Shown: positions 1 through 6,200 of the stretch, one piece after another
How the letters are laid out: each line of letters starts with the position of its first letter
How positions within the stretch are numbered: position 1 is the stretch's first letter
NCBI GenBank assembly: GCA_965372465.1
Contig: CBDVCK010000145.1
Coordinates: 1-8,752, forward strand
Source: GCA-020348445 sp965372465
Lineage (GTDB): Archaea; Thermoplasmatota; Thermoplasmata; GCA-020350865
Direction of reading: 5' to 3'
DNA length: 8,752 bases
Notes under the pieces: generated by a model
What the model was told of the DNA's origin: nothing
The model's database searches: none
The model's input: only the letters and a program-made list of their open reading frames with translations
Translations under genes and position numbers: made by a program

Positions 1-1182
1 GTCATTGTAATATGTATTTGTGATCGTGGGTCCCATTCCCAATTCCCAGGTAAAGGTCATATCATCGCTGCCCGGATCTTGGGCAACAGCTTCGAATACA
101 GCAGATGAGCCCTCGTCAATATTTGAAGGGATATTAATCTCGGTAATAGATGGAGCGAGATTATCCACTGCAATTGTTGTTGTAAAAGTGGTTGTTCCCC
201 CGTCATCATCTGCTACTGTCAGGGTTAAAGTAAAATTGTAGTTATCTCCATAGGTATGTGTCACTGTATCTGAGGCATCGAATGGAAATGTACCCAACGG
301 GCTTTTGATTTCGTTTGTTGCAGGGTCGTAAACTGGCTCGGAGCTTGAGCCATCATTGTAGTGCGTATTTGAAATTGTGGGTCCGTACTCGAAATCCCAG
401 GTAAACGTTAGATCGTCGGTTCCGGGATCAGTAGTTTCAGCTTCAAAGGTGAGTTCCTCTCCCTCATCACCTGGAGGTGTTATTGTTATTGTAATAGTGG
501 GGGCTACATTATTTACAGTGACAGTAGTATCATAAGATGCTGTTCCTCCATCGTCATCCTCGACAGTCAATGTAACTGTATAGGTTCCCTCATCTCCGTA
601 GGTATGGCTCATAGAATCCACAGCCGAGAAGGGATATGTTCCCAGGGGACTTCTAATTTCATTTGAGGAAGGATCATACACAGGCTCAGGATTAGTTCCA
701 TCATTGTAATATGTGGTTACAGTGTCAGATGTTCCATCCCCCCAGTCCCAGGTGAACGTAAGGTCGTCGCTTCCGACATCGGAGGCAGTTGCCTGGATGT
801 TTAATCCAGAACCTTCATTTGTTGAGAACGGACCAAAAGAATTGATGGAAGGATCGACATTATTGACAGTTATTTGGGTGGTTTCAGTGGTAGTTCCACC
901 GTCGTCATCTTCCACAGTAAGGGTAATAGTATAAACTCCATCATCGCCGTAGACATGACTCACGTTATCTTCTGCGGTGAATGGAAATGTGCCTTGAGAA
1001 CTTTTGATTTCATTTGTAACTGGATCGTATACAGGCTCTGGATTTACTCCATTGTTGTAATAGGTGGTAATAGTATCAGGTGTTCCGTCGCCCCAATCCC
1101 AGGTGAATGTGAGGTCGTCGCTTCCGGGATCGGTTGCAGTTGCTGTGAATGTAACAGGGGAGCCTTCATTGCATACATTAGA
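1..1182 (-). repeat. Tandem array of extended PKD domains (rest of PKD4, PKD5, PKD6, partial PKD7), 351-bp period
   Basis: The core tryptophans are at residues 1637, 1754, 1871 and 1988, exactly 117 residues apart. At DNA level the matching ggtgaa/ggtaaa site recurs at 1102, 751, 400 and 49, exactly 351 bp apart. Each unit has DPGSDDLTFTW, a roughly 30-residue extension between the WDWGDG core and the HTYGDDG strand (TYYNDG, PEPVYDP, NEIKSP, GTFPF), then TLTVEDDDGG and VTVNNVDP. Units 4 and 5 keep WDWGDG. Units 6 and 7 replace it with WDFEYGP and WELGMGP. The array continues beyond the window. Confidence 0.92.
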
Positions 1183-4100
1183 ATTTGGAGGTGAATATTT
1201 TATTGTGGTAAAGTCAACCCCTGTACCTATACCTTTACTTCCTCCGGTAATATAGACATTTCCAAAAGGATCAGCGGTAATGGCTCTGGCCGCATCAGCT
1301 CCATTCCCAGGTCCATTATATCTATTTACATAAAGTTCATTCCCGTCTAGATCATATATGATTGTAGCATAATCGTTATATGTGGGATATTGTAGATTGC
1401 TACTACCTGTAACAAATACAAAACCTTGTGGAACTACCTCTATTGCATAAGCATGATCGGAATAATCTGCTGCTCCATCGTACCTTGCAGTCCAAAGTAG
1501 ATTACCATACAAATCATAACATACAGTAAGATATTCATAGTCGCCTCCATAATAACCATTTCCAGTTACAAAAATTTTTCCAAAAATATCAACAACTATA
1601 TCATACGCGTTTTCATTTGTACTTCCCGTATCAGTCCTTGCTACCCAAAGTTGAGTTCCAGATGAATCATATGCAATTGTTGTAATGTCGCTATTATATG
1701 ACGGAACACCATGACTCGATCCGGTCACATAGATAATCCCAGAGGAATCTATCGACATAGCCCACACTTCATCTTCTAAACCTGCAGGGCCATCATATCT
1801 CATTACCCACAACTCATTGCCATTAGAATCATAAGCAACTGTAGCATAGTCAAACTTATCATTTAGACCAATACTATGCCCTGTCACGTAAATATTTCCT
1901 GTAATCTCATCTACTGCGATATCATAAGCTTCATCCTTACCATTTTCAGGTCCATTGTATCTTCCAACCCAAAGTTGATTTCCAAAGGAATCATAGGCTA
2001 TGGTAACATAATCATAATCAGTACCAATACCACTGCTTAATCCCGTTACAATAATATTTCCGTTTGGACTAATGACCATTGCTTCTGCATTGTCACGTCC
2101 ATCTCCTGGTCCATTATATTTTGTTACCCAACGTTGATTACCATTGGAATCATAAGATACAGTTGCGATATCTTTGCCTTCTTCATTATCATAAGGGAAT
2201 CCTACTGAACGACTTTTTCCTGTAACATATATATTTTCTGAGGAATCAACGACAATGTCATAGGGATAATCACCATGGGAAATATCACAGGGCTCTGCAG
2301 GTCCGTCATACCTAGCCACCCATAGCTCATTTCCAGAAGAATCATAAGCCACAGTGGCATAATCCGAATCATCACCAATATAACTATGACCGGTGACGTA
2401 AATATTTCCTGAGGGGCCTGTGGTAACGGCATTACCCCAGTCCGTATCAGCCGCACCATCATATCTTACTAACCATTCCTCAGTTGCACCCCCACTTGTT
2501 GGCATCCCATTCATGGTCATTTCATTAAATGTCGGTTTTACATTATCAACTGTTACAGTAGGGGCCTTCGTGGTTAACCCACCGTCATCATCCGCAACTG
2601 TAAGTGTTATTGTGTATTCCCCATCATCACCGTAGGTATGCGTTTGTGTGTCCGAGTTGGAAAATGGGAAGGTTCCATCAGGACTTTTGATCTCATTTGT
2701 TGAGGGATTATATACAGGCTCTGGAATATCCCAATTATTGTAATAAGTTGAAATTGTCTGAGAAGAACCATCACCCCAATCCCATGTGAAGGTTAGATCA
2801 TCGCTACCTGGATCCGTTACGGAAGAAGTGATTGAAATTTGTGAACCTTCCTGAATTGTATAAGGGCCGAATGATGAAACAGTTGGATCTACATTCTCCA
2901 CAGTCACGAGCATTGTATCAGTATCGGTAAGCTCTGTAACGTTTTCCACGATCTCTGAGATTTCTTCATAGATCTCGTCAAGAACCGAAGGGTCAACTGC
3001 AGCAAAGTATATTCCATCTGTAATACTGGCTATATCCTTAAGAAGTTGTTCTGTATCGATTGTAATATCCAAACCGATTGTAAATATTCTTATCCCCCTT
3101 TCTGCTGAGATATTTGCCTCCTGCCTGCATATCAGGTTATCTGTAGGATCATTGTTCTCGGCATCTGTAAGAAGAATGATAATGGGAACATGATTCGTGG
3201 GTTTTCCATAAATTCGATGCTCCTCATTTGACATATTGAGTCCGGTTGAAATAATGGTGGCACCACTGCTGTCTATCAATTCGAGATTATCAAAGATTTT
3301 TGTGTAATTCGTGCTAAAATGATCGCCTTGAGGCCATCCATCCGGTAAAAGTGTGGCTTCTGAATCAAAATCAATTACAGCAGCTCTATCTTCTAAAATT
3401 AATTTCTTCACATAAATCTGTGCTGCCTCTATTCTCAGGTCATATGGATCTTTCCAATTCATGCTTCCCGAACTGTCCATAACGAAAACGCAGTCCTGGT
3501 CAACTCTGAGCTCTGTGGTGCTCGAAGTTTGTGCTTTTACTGTCAGAGTGACTTCGTAAACTCCGTCATCACCGTATATGTTGGTTGGAGTTGGGCCAGA
3601 GGCATCAACGTCATTTGTGGGGTTGCCGTCTCCGTCGGAATCCACATTCGAATCGAAGTCCCACTCATAGGAATCGATTGTTCCATTGGGATAGTATGAG
3701 TCAGTACTATCGAATTGTACGATTTGACCTTCGTTTACTGTCTGGTCAGGGCCTGCGTCGGCTACAGGAGGTTGGAATTGTGAAGAGATGACAACAGAAC
3801 ATGTATCTGAGTCCGAAGCACCATTATTGTCAGTAACTGTTAGTGTTACTGTATATGTCCCAGGATTTGAGTAAACATGTGTTGGTCTTACTCCACTTTC
3901 ATGTGATGATCCATCACCAAAATCCCAATCATAAGTAAGGGTGGGAGCACCATTGGAATAAAAGATATCTCCCCAGTTATCATCACGGGGATCTTTCCAA
4001 GCGATATGGGGATTGCTGTTACTATCCAAAGCGATGGTGGGATTCTCTATACCTCTTGTTGTTATATCGTTTACCTTAATATTTTCTCGAAAAGTCAATC

Positions 4101-6009
4101 CTCCATCCGTTGAATATGAGAAGTATACCTCACCCATCCCACTCCTCCAATCTTTCCACACAACATAAACATCACCGTGGGAATTCACAGCGATTTGTGG
4201 ATCGCATTGCGTGGAAGAAACCGGGTCTTCATTTACGATTACATTATGCCCAAATGACAGCCCCCCATCTGTGGATTTAGCTAGATTTATTTCGAAATGG
4301 CCTGCCCGTAAATCCTGCCAAACAACATAGATGATTCCTTCATTGTCAACCGCAATTGACGAATGGCCTTGACGGGTATCCCCTATATCATCATTCACTT
4401 TAATATCATTTGAAAAGGTATTTCCGAAATCATCGGACATAGAGAAATATATATCATTATTCCACGAATTCCTCGCATCGGTCCATGAAATAAAGGTATG
4501 ACCATCTGCATTGATATCCATTGAAACAATTCTCTCGGAGCCATGGGTTATATCATCACTTACTCTTACATTGGATTCGAATGTTGCTCCTCCATCAGTG
4601 GATTTTGAGAAATAAATATCACTTCTAGTGTCGGGATCTCTCACATCTTGCCACGTCAGAAATATTGTGTCATTTTCATAACATCTTATAGCAATTGGAG
4701 AAACTGTGATACCAACTGCACCAGGAACATCATTTGCTTTTACACTTGGCCCAAAAGATAGACCCCTATCAGTTGATTTTGCAAAATATGCACCTTTGAC
4801 CCGAGTGGCATCAACATAATCGATAAAGTCTGCCCATGCAACTAACACTTCAAGATTCTCATTCATCGTAATAACAGGAGAACTTTGACTCTTGTCTGTG
4901 GTATCTTGATTTACCCGAACATTAGTATTGAAGGATTGACCCATATCGTCGGAATTAGCGTAATAAATATCCATCCCGTAAGTGCCCTCGTTCCTATAGT
5001 CTTCCCAAACTACATGAATCATATCCTCGGAATCCACTGCAATAGTGGGGTAGAATTGACCAACTTGTGTTAAACCATCATCGTTTACCTTGATATTTGT
5101 TCCAAAAATATAGTCTCCATCAGGATCGTATGAACCAGAACCATCAAAAGTTATAGCATCCCCTACATTCCCTGTCTGGTCGGGGCCTGCATCTGCGACG
5201 GGGAGCTCGTTTGCTCCATTGAACATCACGATATTATCTGCAAATTGGAAGTTGTCATACGGGCCGTCTCCATCGCCATCCCTCAATTGGAAATCGTCCA
5301 GCACCTGGGTATCTCCGAACACGAGAACATCTGCTCCAGGCCTCGATGGAGAATTTGGCATTTGGTCCACGGCCACAATATCATTTCCCAGGTTATCCCT
5401 TACAAGACTTTTTGCAGTTCCAGAAAGTGTAAGGGAAGATACACCCCCTCCGTCCATGTCTAAAGCTGCTATTCCCTGGGTTAGCTGATCGCTTGTCATA
5501 TCAGTTGCTGCAGGTGTAATTGAACTCAGGACATCATCGGAATTCTGATAGATTCCCACACCAATATTCAAGAGCAGGTTATTTACTGTGTTGACTCCAT
5601 AGGCGCCACTGTGATCCCCCATGACAACAAGCCTTCTGCCCTGGTTTAGGAATTCCTGGACCTCATCTATTTGGGAAGAGGAAAAATAATGAGTGCCGGA
5701 ATCGTCCCTATCACCAGGCATGATAAGGAAAATGACCCTATAGGCGTTCAGATCCCCAGGCCATGCAGAGGAATAGGTCGTTGGGTATCCCCGTCCGTTG
5801 TAATAAGTCTGCAAATCATAAAACGTCGCGCTATCCCCCCAATAACCAGGTGCAGCTCCTCCATTCCCATAATACAAAAGGACCTCTTTGGAGGTAATAC
5901 CTGAAGATAGAATCAACGGTGGCTCAAGGTAATTTATAACGTTCGTTGATAACGAACCGTTCATTACCATCATTACACAAAAAATCAAAGTTACCGTCTT
6001 GGCTTTCAT
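1..6009 (-). CDS. Giant secreted multidomain protein: GATase-like, PKD, BNR propeller, vWA, SBBP propeller (3' end outside window)
   Basis: One open frame of 2003 codons from ATG at 6009 to the window edge; I translated all of it and found no stop, so the C-terminus is missing. The start is the first ATG after an in-frame TAA at 6165-6163. It has an AGGGGAG ribosome site 8 nt upstream and opens a signal peptide (Lys2 and Lys4, then a hydrophobic run to about residue 20). Domain order by residue: about 40-264 GATase-like fold; 269-299 first half of PKD1; 300-686 seven Asp-box repeats; 687-743 rest of PKD1; 744-824 PKD2; 825-1031 vWA with complete MIDAS; 1032-1041 last strand of PKD2; 1042-1158 PKD3; 1159-1169 first strand of PKD4; 1170-1609 eight SBBP-type repeats; 1610-1719 rest of PKD4; PKD5 to 1835; PKD6 to 1952; PKD7 truncated at 2003. 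The protein is probably extracellular and acts in adhesion, binding or as a surface scaffold; this is inferred from domains only. No membrane anchor or sorting signal is visible in the part present. A frameshift or assembly error is unlikely because repeats stay in register throughout. Confidence 0.96.
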   Translation of the reverse strand, partial: MKAKTVTLIFCVMMVMNGSLSTNVINYLEPPLILSSGITSKEVLLYYGNGGAAPGYWGDSATFYDLQTYYNGRGYPTTYSSAWPGDLNAYRVIFLIMPGDRDDSGTHYFSSSQIDEVQEFLNQGRRLVVMGDHSGAYGVNTVNNLLLNIGVGIYQNSDDVLSSITPAATDMTSDQLTQGIAALDMDGGGVSSLTLSGTAKSLVRDNLGNDIVAVDQMPNSPSRPGADVLVFGDTQVLDDFQLRDGDGDGPYDNFQFADNIVMFNGANELPVADAGPDQTGNVGDAITFDGSGSYDPDGDYIFGTNIKVNDDGLTQVGQFYPTIAVDSEDMIHVVWEDYRNEGTYGMDIYYANSDDMGQSFNTNVRVNQDTTDKSQSSPVITMNENLEVLVAWADFIDYVDATRVKGAYFAKSTDRGLSFGPSVKANDVPGAVGITVSPIAIRCYENDTIFLTWQDVRDPDTRSDIYFSKSTDGGATFESNVRVSDDITHGSERIVSMDINADGHTFISWTDARNSWNNDIYFSMSDDFGNTFSNDIKVNDDIGDTRQGHSSIAVDNEGIIYVVWQDLRAGHFEINLAKSTDGGLSFGHNVIVNEDPVSSTQCDPQIAVNSHGDVYVVWKDWRSGMGEVYFSYSTDGGLTFRENIKVNDITTRGIENPTIALDSNSNPHIAWKDPRDDNWGDIFYSNGAPTLTYDWDFGDGSSHESGVRPTHVYSNPGTYTVTLTVTDNNGASDSDTCSVVISSQFQPPVADAGPDQTVNEGQIVQFDSTDSYYPNGTIDSYEWDFDSNVDSDGDGNPTNDVDASGPTPTNIYGDDGVYEVTLTVKAQTSSTTELRVDQDCVFVMDSSGSMNWKDPYDLRIEAAQIYVKKLILEDRAAVIDFDSEATLLPDGWPQGDHFSTNYTKIFDNLELIDSSGATIISTGLNMSNEEHRIYGKPTNHVPIIILLTDAENNDPTDNLICRQEANISAERGIRIFTIGLDITIDTEQLLKDIASITDGIYFAAVDPSVLDEIYEEISEIVENVTELTDTDTMLVTVENVDPTVSSFGPYTIQEGSQISITSSVTDPGSDDLTFTWDWGDGSSQTISTYYNNWDIPEPVYNPSTNEIKSPDGTFPFSNSDTQTHTYGDDGEYTITLTVADDDGGLTTKAPTVTVDNVKPTFNEMTMNGMPTSGGATEEWLVRYDGAADTDWGNAVTTGPSGNIYVTGHSYIGDDSDYATVAYDSSGNELWVARYDGPAEPCDISHGDYPYDIVVDSSENIYVTGKSRSVGFPYDNEEGKDIATVSYDSNGNQRWVTKYNGPGDGRDNAEAMVISPNGNIIVTGLSSGIGTDYDYVTIAYDSFGNQLWVGRYNGPENGKDEAYDIAVDEITGNIYVTGHSIGLNDKFDYATVAYDSNGNELWVMRYDGPAGLEDEVWAMSIDSSGIIYVTGSSHGVPSYNSDITTIAYDSSGTQLWVARTDTGSTNENAYDIVVDIFGKIFVTGNGYYGGDYEYLTVCYDLYGNLLWTARYDGAADYSDHAYAIEVVPQGFVFVTGSSNLQYPTYNDYATIIYDLDGNELYVNRYNGPGNGADAARAITADPFGNVYITGGSKGIGTGVDFTTIKYSPPNSNVCNEGSPVTFTATATDPGSDDLTFTWDWGDGTPDTITTYYNNGVNPEPVYDPVTNEIKSSQGTFPFTAEDNVSHVYGDDGVYTITLTVEDDDGGTTTETTQITVNNVDPSINSFGPFSTNEGSGLNIQATASDVGSDDLTFTWDWGDGTSDTVTTYYNDGTNPEPVYDPSSNEIRSPLGTYPFSAVDSMSHTYGDEGTYTVTLTVEDDDGGTASYDTTVTVNNVAPTITITITPPGDEGEELTFEAETTDPGTDDLTFTWDFEYGPTISNTHYNDGSSSEPVYDPATNEIKSPLGTFPFDASDTVTHTYGDNYNFTLTLTVADDDGGTTTFTTTIAVDNLAPSITEINIPSNIDEGSSAVFEAVAQDPGSDDMTFTWELGMGPTITNTYYND
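1183..2499 (-). repeat. Eight SBBP-type beta-propeller repeats inserted in PKD4
   Basis: Residues about 1171-1609 contain eight repeats of 52-59 residues with consensus ELWVxRYDGP, A-x-D-I-x-V-D, GNIYVTGxS, then DYATVAYDSxGN. The conserved glycine of the VTG/ITG motif falls at 1207, 1264, 1323, 1377, 1430, 1483, 1535 and 1589. This resembles SBBP (beta-propeller) repeats of secreted bacterial and archaeal proteins. Repeat 2 carries an extra stretch around GFPYDNEEGKD. The DNA is AT-rich compared with the ATPase genes; a hand count of 1501-1560 gives 18 G+C of 60. The ligand is unknown. Confidence 0.85.
2536..2886 (-). repeat. PKD domain 3 (uninterrupted, extended type)
   Basis: Residues 1042-1158 form the first complete PKD unit of the extended kind found in the C-terminal tandem array. 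They contain DPGSDDLTFTWDWGDGSS (core W1076), then PEPVYNP, NEIKSP, GTFPF and HTYGDDGEYTITLTVADD. It is 117 residues long, the same as the later units, and serves as the internal reference for measuring the insertions on either side of it. Confidence 0.9.
2917..3537 (-). other. von Willebrand factor A domain inserted in PKD2
   Basis: Residues 825-1031. The strand CVFVMDSSGSM (840-850) gives the MIDAS motif D-x-S-x-S (D845, S847, S849). The third metal ligand is T918 in SSGATIISTGL, and the acidic fourth motif is D949 in IIILLTDAE. The C-terminal part FTIGLDITIDTEQLLKDIAS with GIYFAAVDPSVLDEIYEEI matches the end of a typical vWA fold. With all metal-site residues present, divalent-cation-dependent protein binding is expected. 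The domain sits between the TLTV strand of PKD2 (ending V824) and the TMLVTVENVDP strand (from 1032) that ends this domain family elsewhere in the protein. Confidence 0.9.
3781..5205 (-). other. PKD domain 1, split in two by the Asp-box propeller
   Basis: The first half, residues 269-299, reads LPVADAGPDQTGNVGDA and ends in the typical loop FDGSGSYDPDGD. The second half, from about residue 687 to 743, resumes with LTYDWDFGDGSS, then HVYSNPGTYTVTLTVTDN. Joined, they make a canonical PKD domain. In the next domain of the same protein (PKD2) the distance from the Tyr of the DSYYP loop (Y772) to the core Trp (W783) is 11 residues. Here Y294 to W695 is 401, a net insertion of 390 residues. Confidence 0.85.
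3952..5112 (-). repeat. Seven-bladed Asp-box (BNR/sialidase-like) beta-propeller inserted in PKD1
   Basis: Residues 300-686 hold repeats of 53-59 residues with the pattern IYFSKSTDGGxxF, N-V-x-V-N-D, then IAVDxxGxxYVVWxDxR. Six intact Asp boxes (S-x-D-x-G-x-[ST]-F) begin at S353, S412, S470, S525, S579 and S633. The seventh blade is split: the protein enters the propeller at YIFGTNIKVND (300-310) and leaves after GDIFYS (680-685), so the two ends complete one blade in the usual velcro closure. Asp boxes are structural and are known from sialidases and many secreted glycan-binding or hydrolytic propellers. I see no sialidase catalytic arginine triad or FRIP motif, so the propeller is likely for binding. 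Confidence 0.85.
5218..5892 (-). other. N-terminal class I GATase-like (flavodoxin-like fold) domain of the giant protein
   Basis: Residues about 40-264 alternate hydrophobic strands with helices as in glutamine-amidotransferase-like or ThuA/DUF4350-type domains. Visible elements are a first strand KEVLLYYG (41-48), a second strand YRVIFLIMPG (90-99), a helix SSQIDEVQEFLNQG (111-124), the strand RRLVVMGDHSG (125-135), a helix VNNLLLNIGVGI (142-153), and a closing GDTQVLDD (232-239) followed by DNFQFADNIVMF (252-263). The turn after the LVVM strand, where active class I amidotransferases carry a nucleophilic cysteine, reads GDHSG. Enzymatic activity is therefore unlikely and a binding role more plausible. 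The fold assignment rests on pattern only. Confidence 0.5.
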
Positions 6010-6017
6010 TCTCGCCG

Positions 6018-6024
6018 CTCCCCT
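6018..6024 (-). promoter_or_regulatory. Ribosome binding site of the giant gene
   Basis: AGGGGAG on the minus strand, 8 nt before the ATG at 6009. It matches the archaeal anti-Shine-Dalgarno imperfectly but is well spaced, and it supports this start over the upstream in-frame TTG codons. Confidence 0.5.
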
Positions 6025-6078
6025 ATCGTCAGCCTTAATAGAAACACCCTTCCAAGTGTCCCCTTCCAGGCTTATGTG

Positions 6079-6116
6079 GTATAAATGGTTGTAATGTATA
6101 TTTATAATTTTAGCTA
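6079..6116 (-). promoter_or_regulatory. Candidate archaeal promoter (TATA box) for the giant gene
   Basis: Two TATA-like boxes lie on the minus strand. TTATAAATA at 6107-6099 is preceded by an A-rich stretch (CTAAAA) that could act as the TFB recognition element. CATTTATACC lies at 6089-6080. With the usual spacing of about 25 bp from box to start, they predict transcription starts near 6078 or 6059 and leaders of about 50-70 nt, compatible with the ribosome site at 6018-6024. Choosing between them needs transcript-end data. Confidence 0.4.
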
Positions 6117-6200
6117 TAGAATAATATGGAAATCCCAAACTGGAGAATAACGAGATTGTTTACAATAACCATGGGGACATAGTGAACCAAAAACTCCTTC

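Larger units (their letters stand above)
6010..6200 (-). other. Intergenic region between atpB and the giant gene
   Basis: These 191 bp are AT-rich and hold no supported gene. A T5 run on the minus strand (6193-6189), just past the atpB stop, could contribute to archaeal intrinsic termination but is short. A small inverted repeat ATTGT-TT-ACAAT lies at 6155-6166; it is too short to call an operator. An ATG at 6180 opens only a six-codon frame (MSPWLL). No start of an atpD-like protein is present. Confidence 0.6.

Noticed and set aside
1..1182. Regular repeats that might be a CRISPR or noncoding satellite
   Set aside because: The period of 351 bp is a multiple of three, the frame is open throughout, and the units translate as PKD domains; there are no short identical repeats with unique spacers.
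20..1255. Several plus-strand frames of 63-106 residues with similar sequences
   Set aside because: They resemble each other only because they are antisense to the 351-bp PKD repeats; no ribosome sites or plausible products.
2202..2462. 86-residue minus-strand open frame
   Set aside because: It is in a different frame inside the SBBP repeats of the giant gene; its content is an out-of-frame reading of the repeat.
3781..5205. Assembly chimera as the cause of the split PKD domains
   Set aside because: All junctions stay in frame, the halves complement each other precisely, and the same pattern occurs three times with different modules; one collapsed or misjoined read would not do this.
6163..6180. 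ATG with a six-codon frame after atpB, preceded by a GGAG sequence
   Set aside because: It is too short, the spacing from GGAG is poor, and it does not resemble the start of AtpD or another protein.
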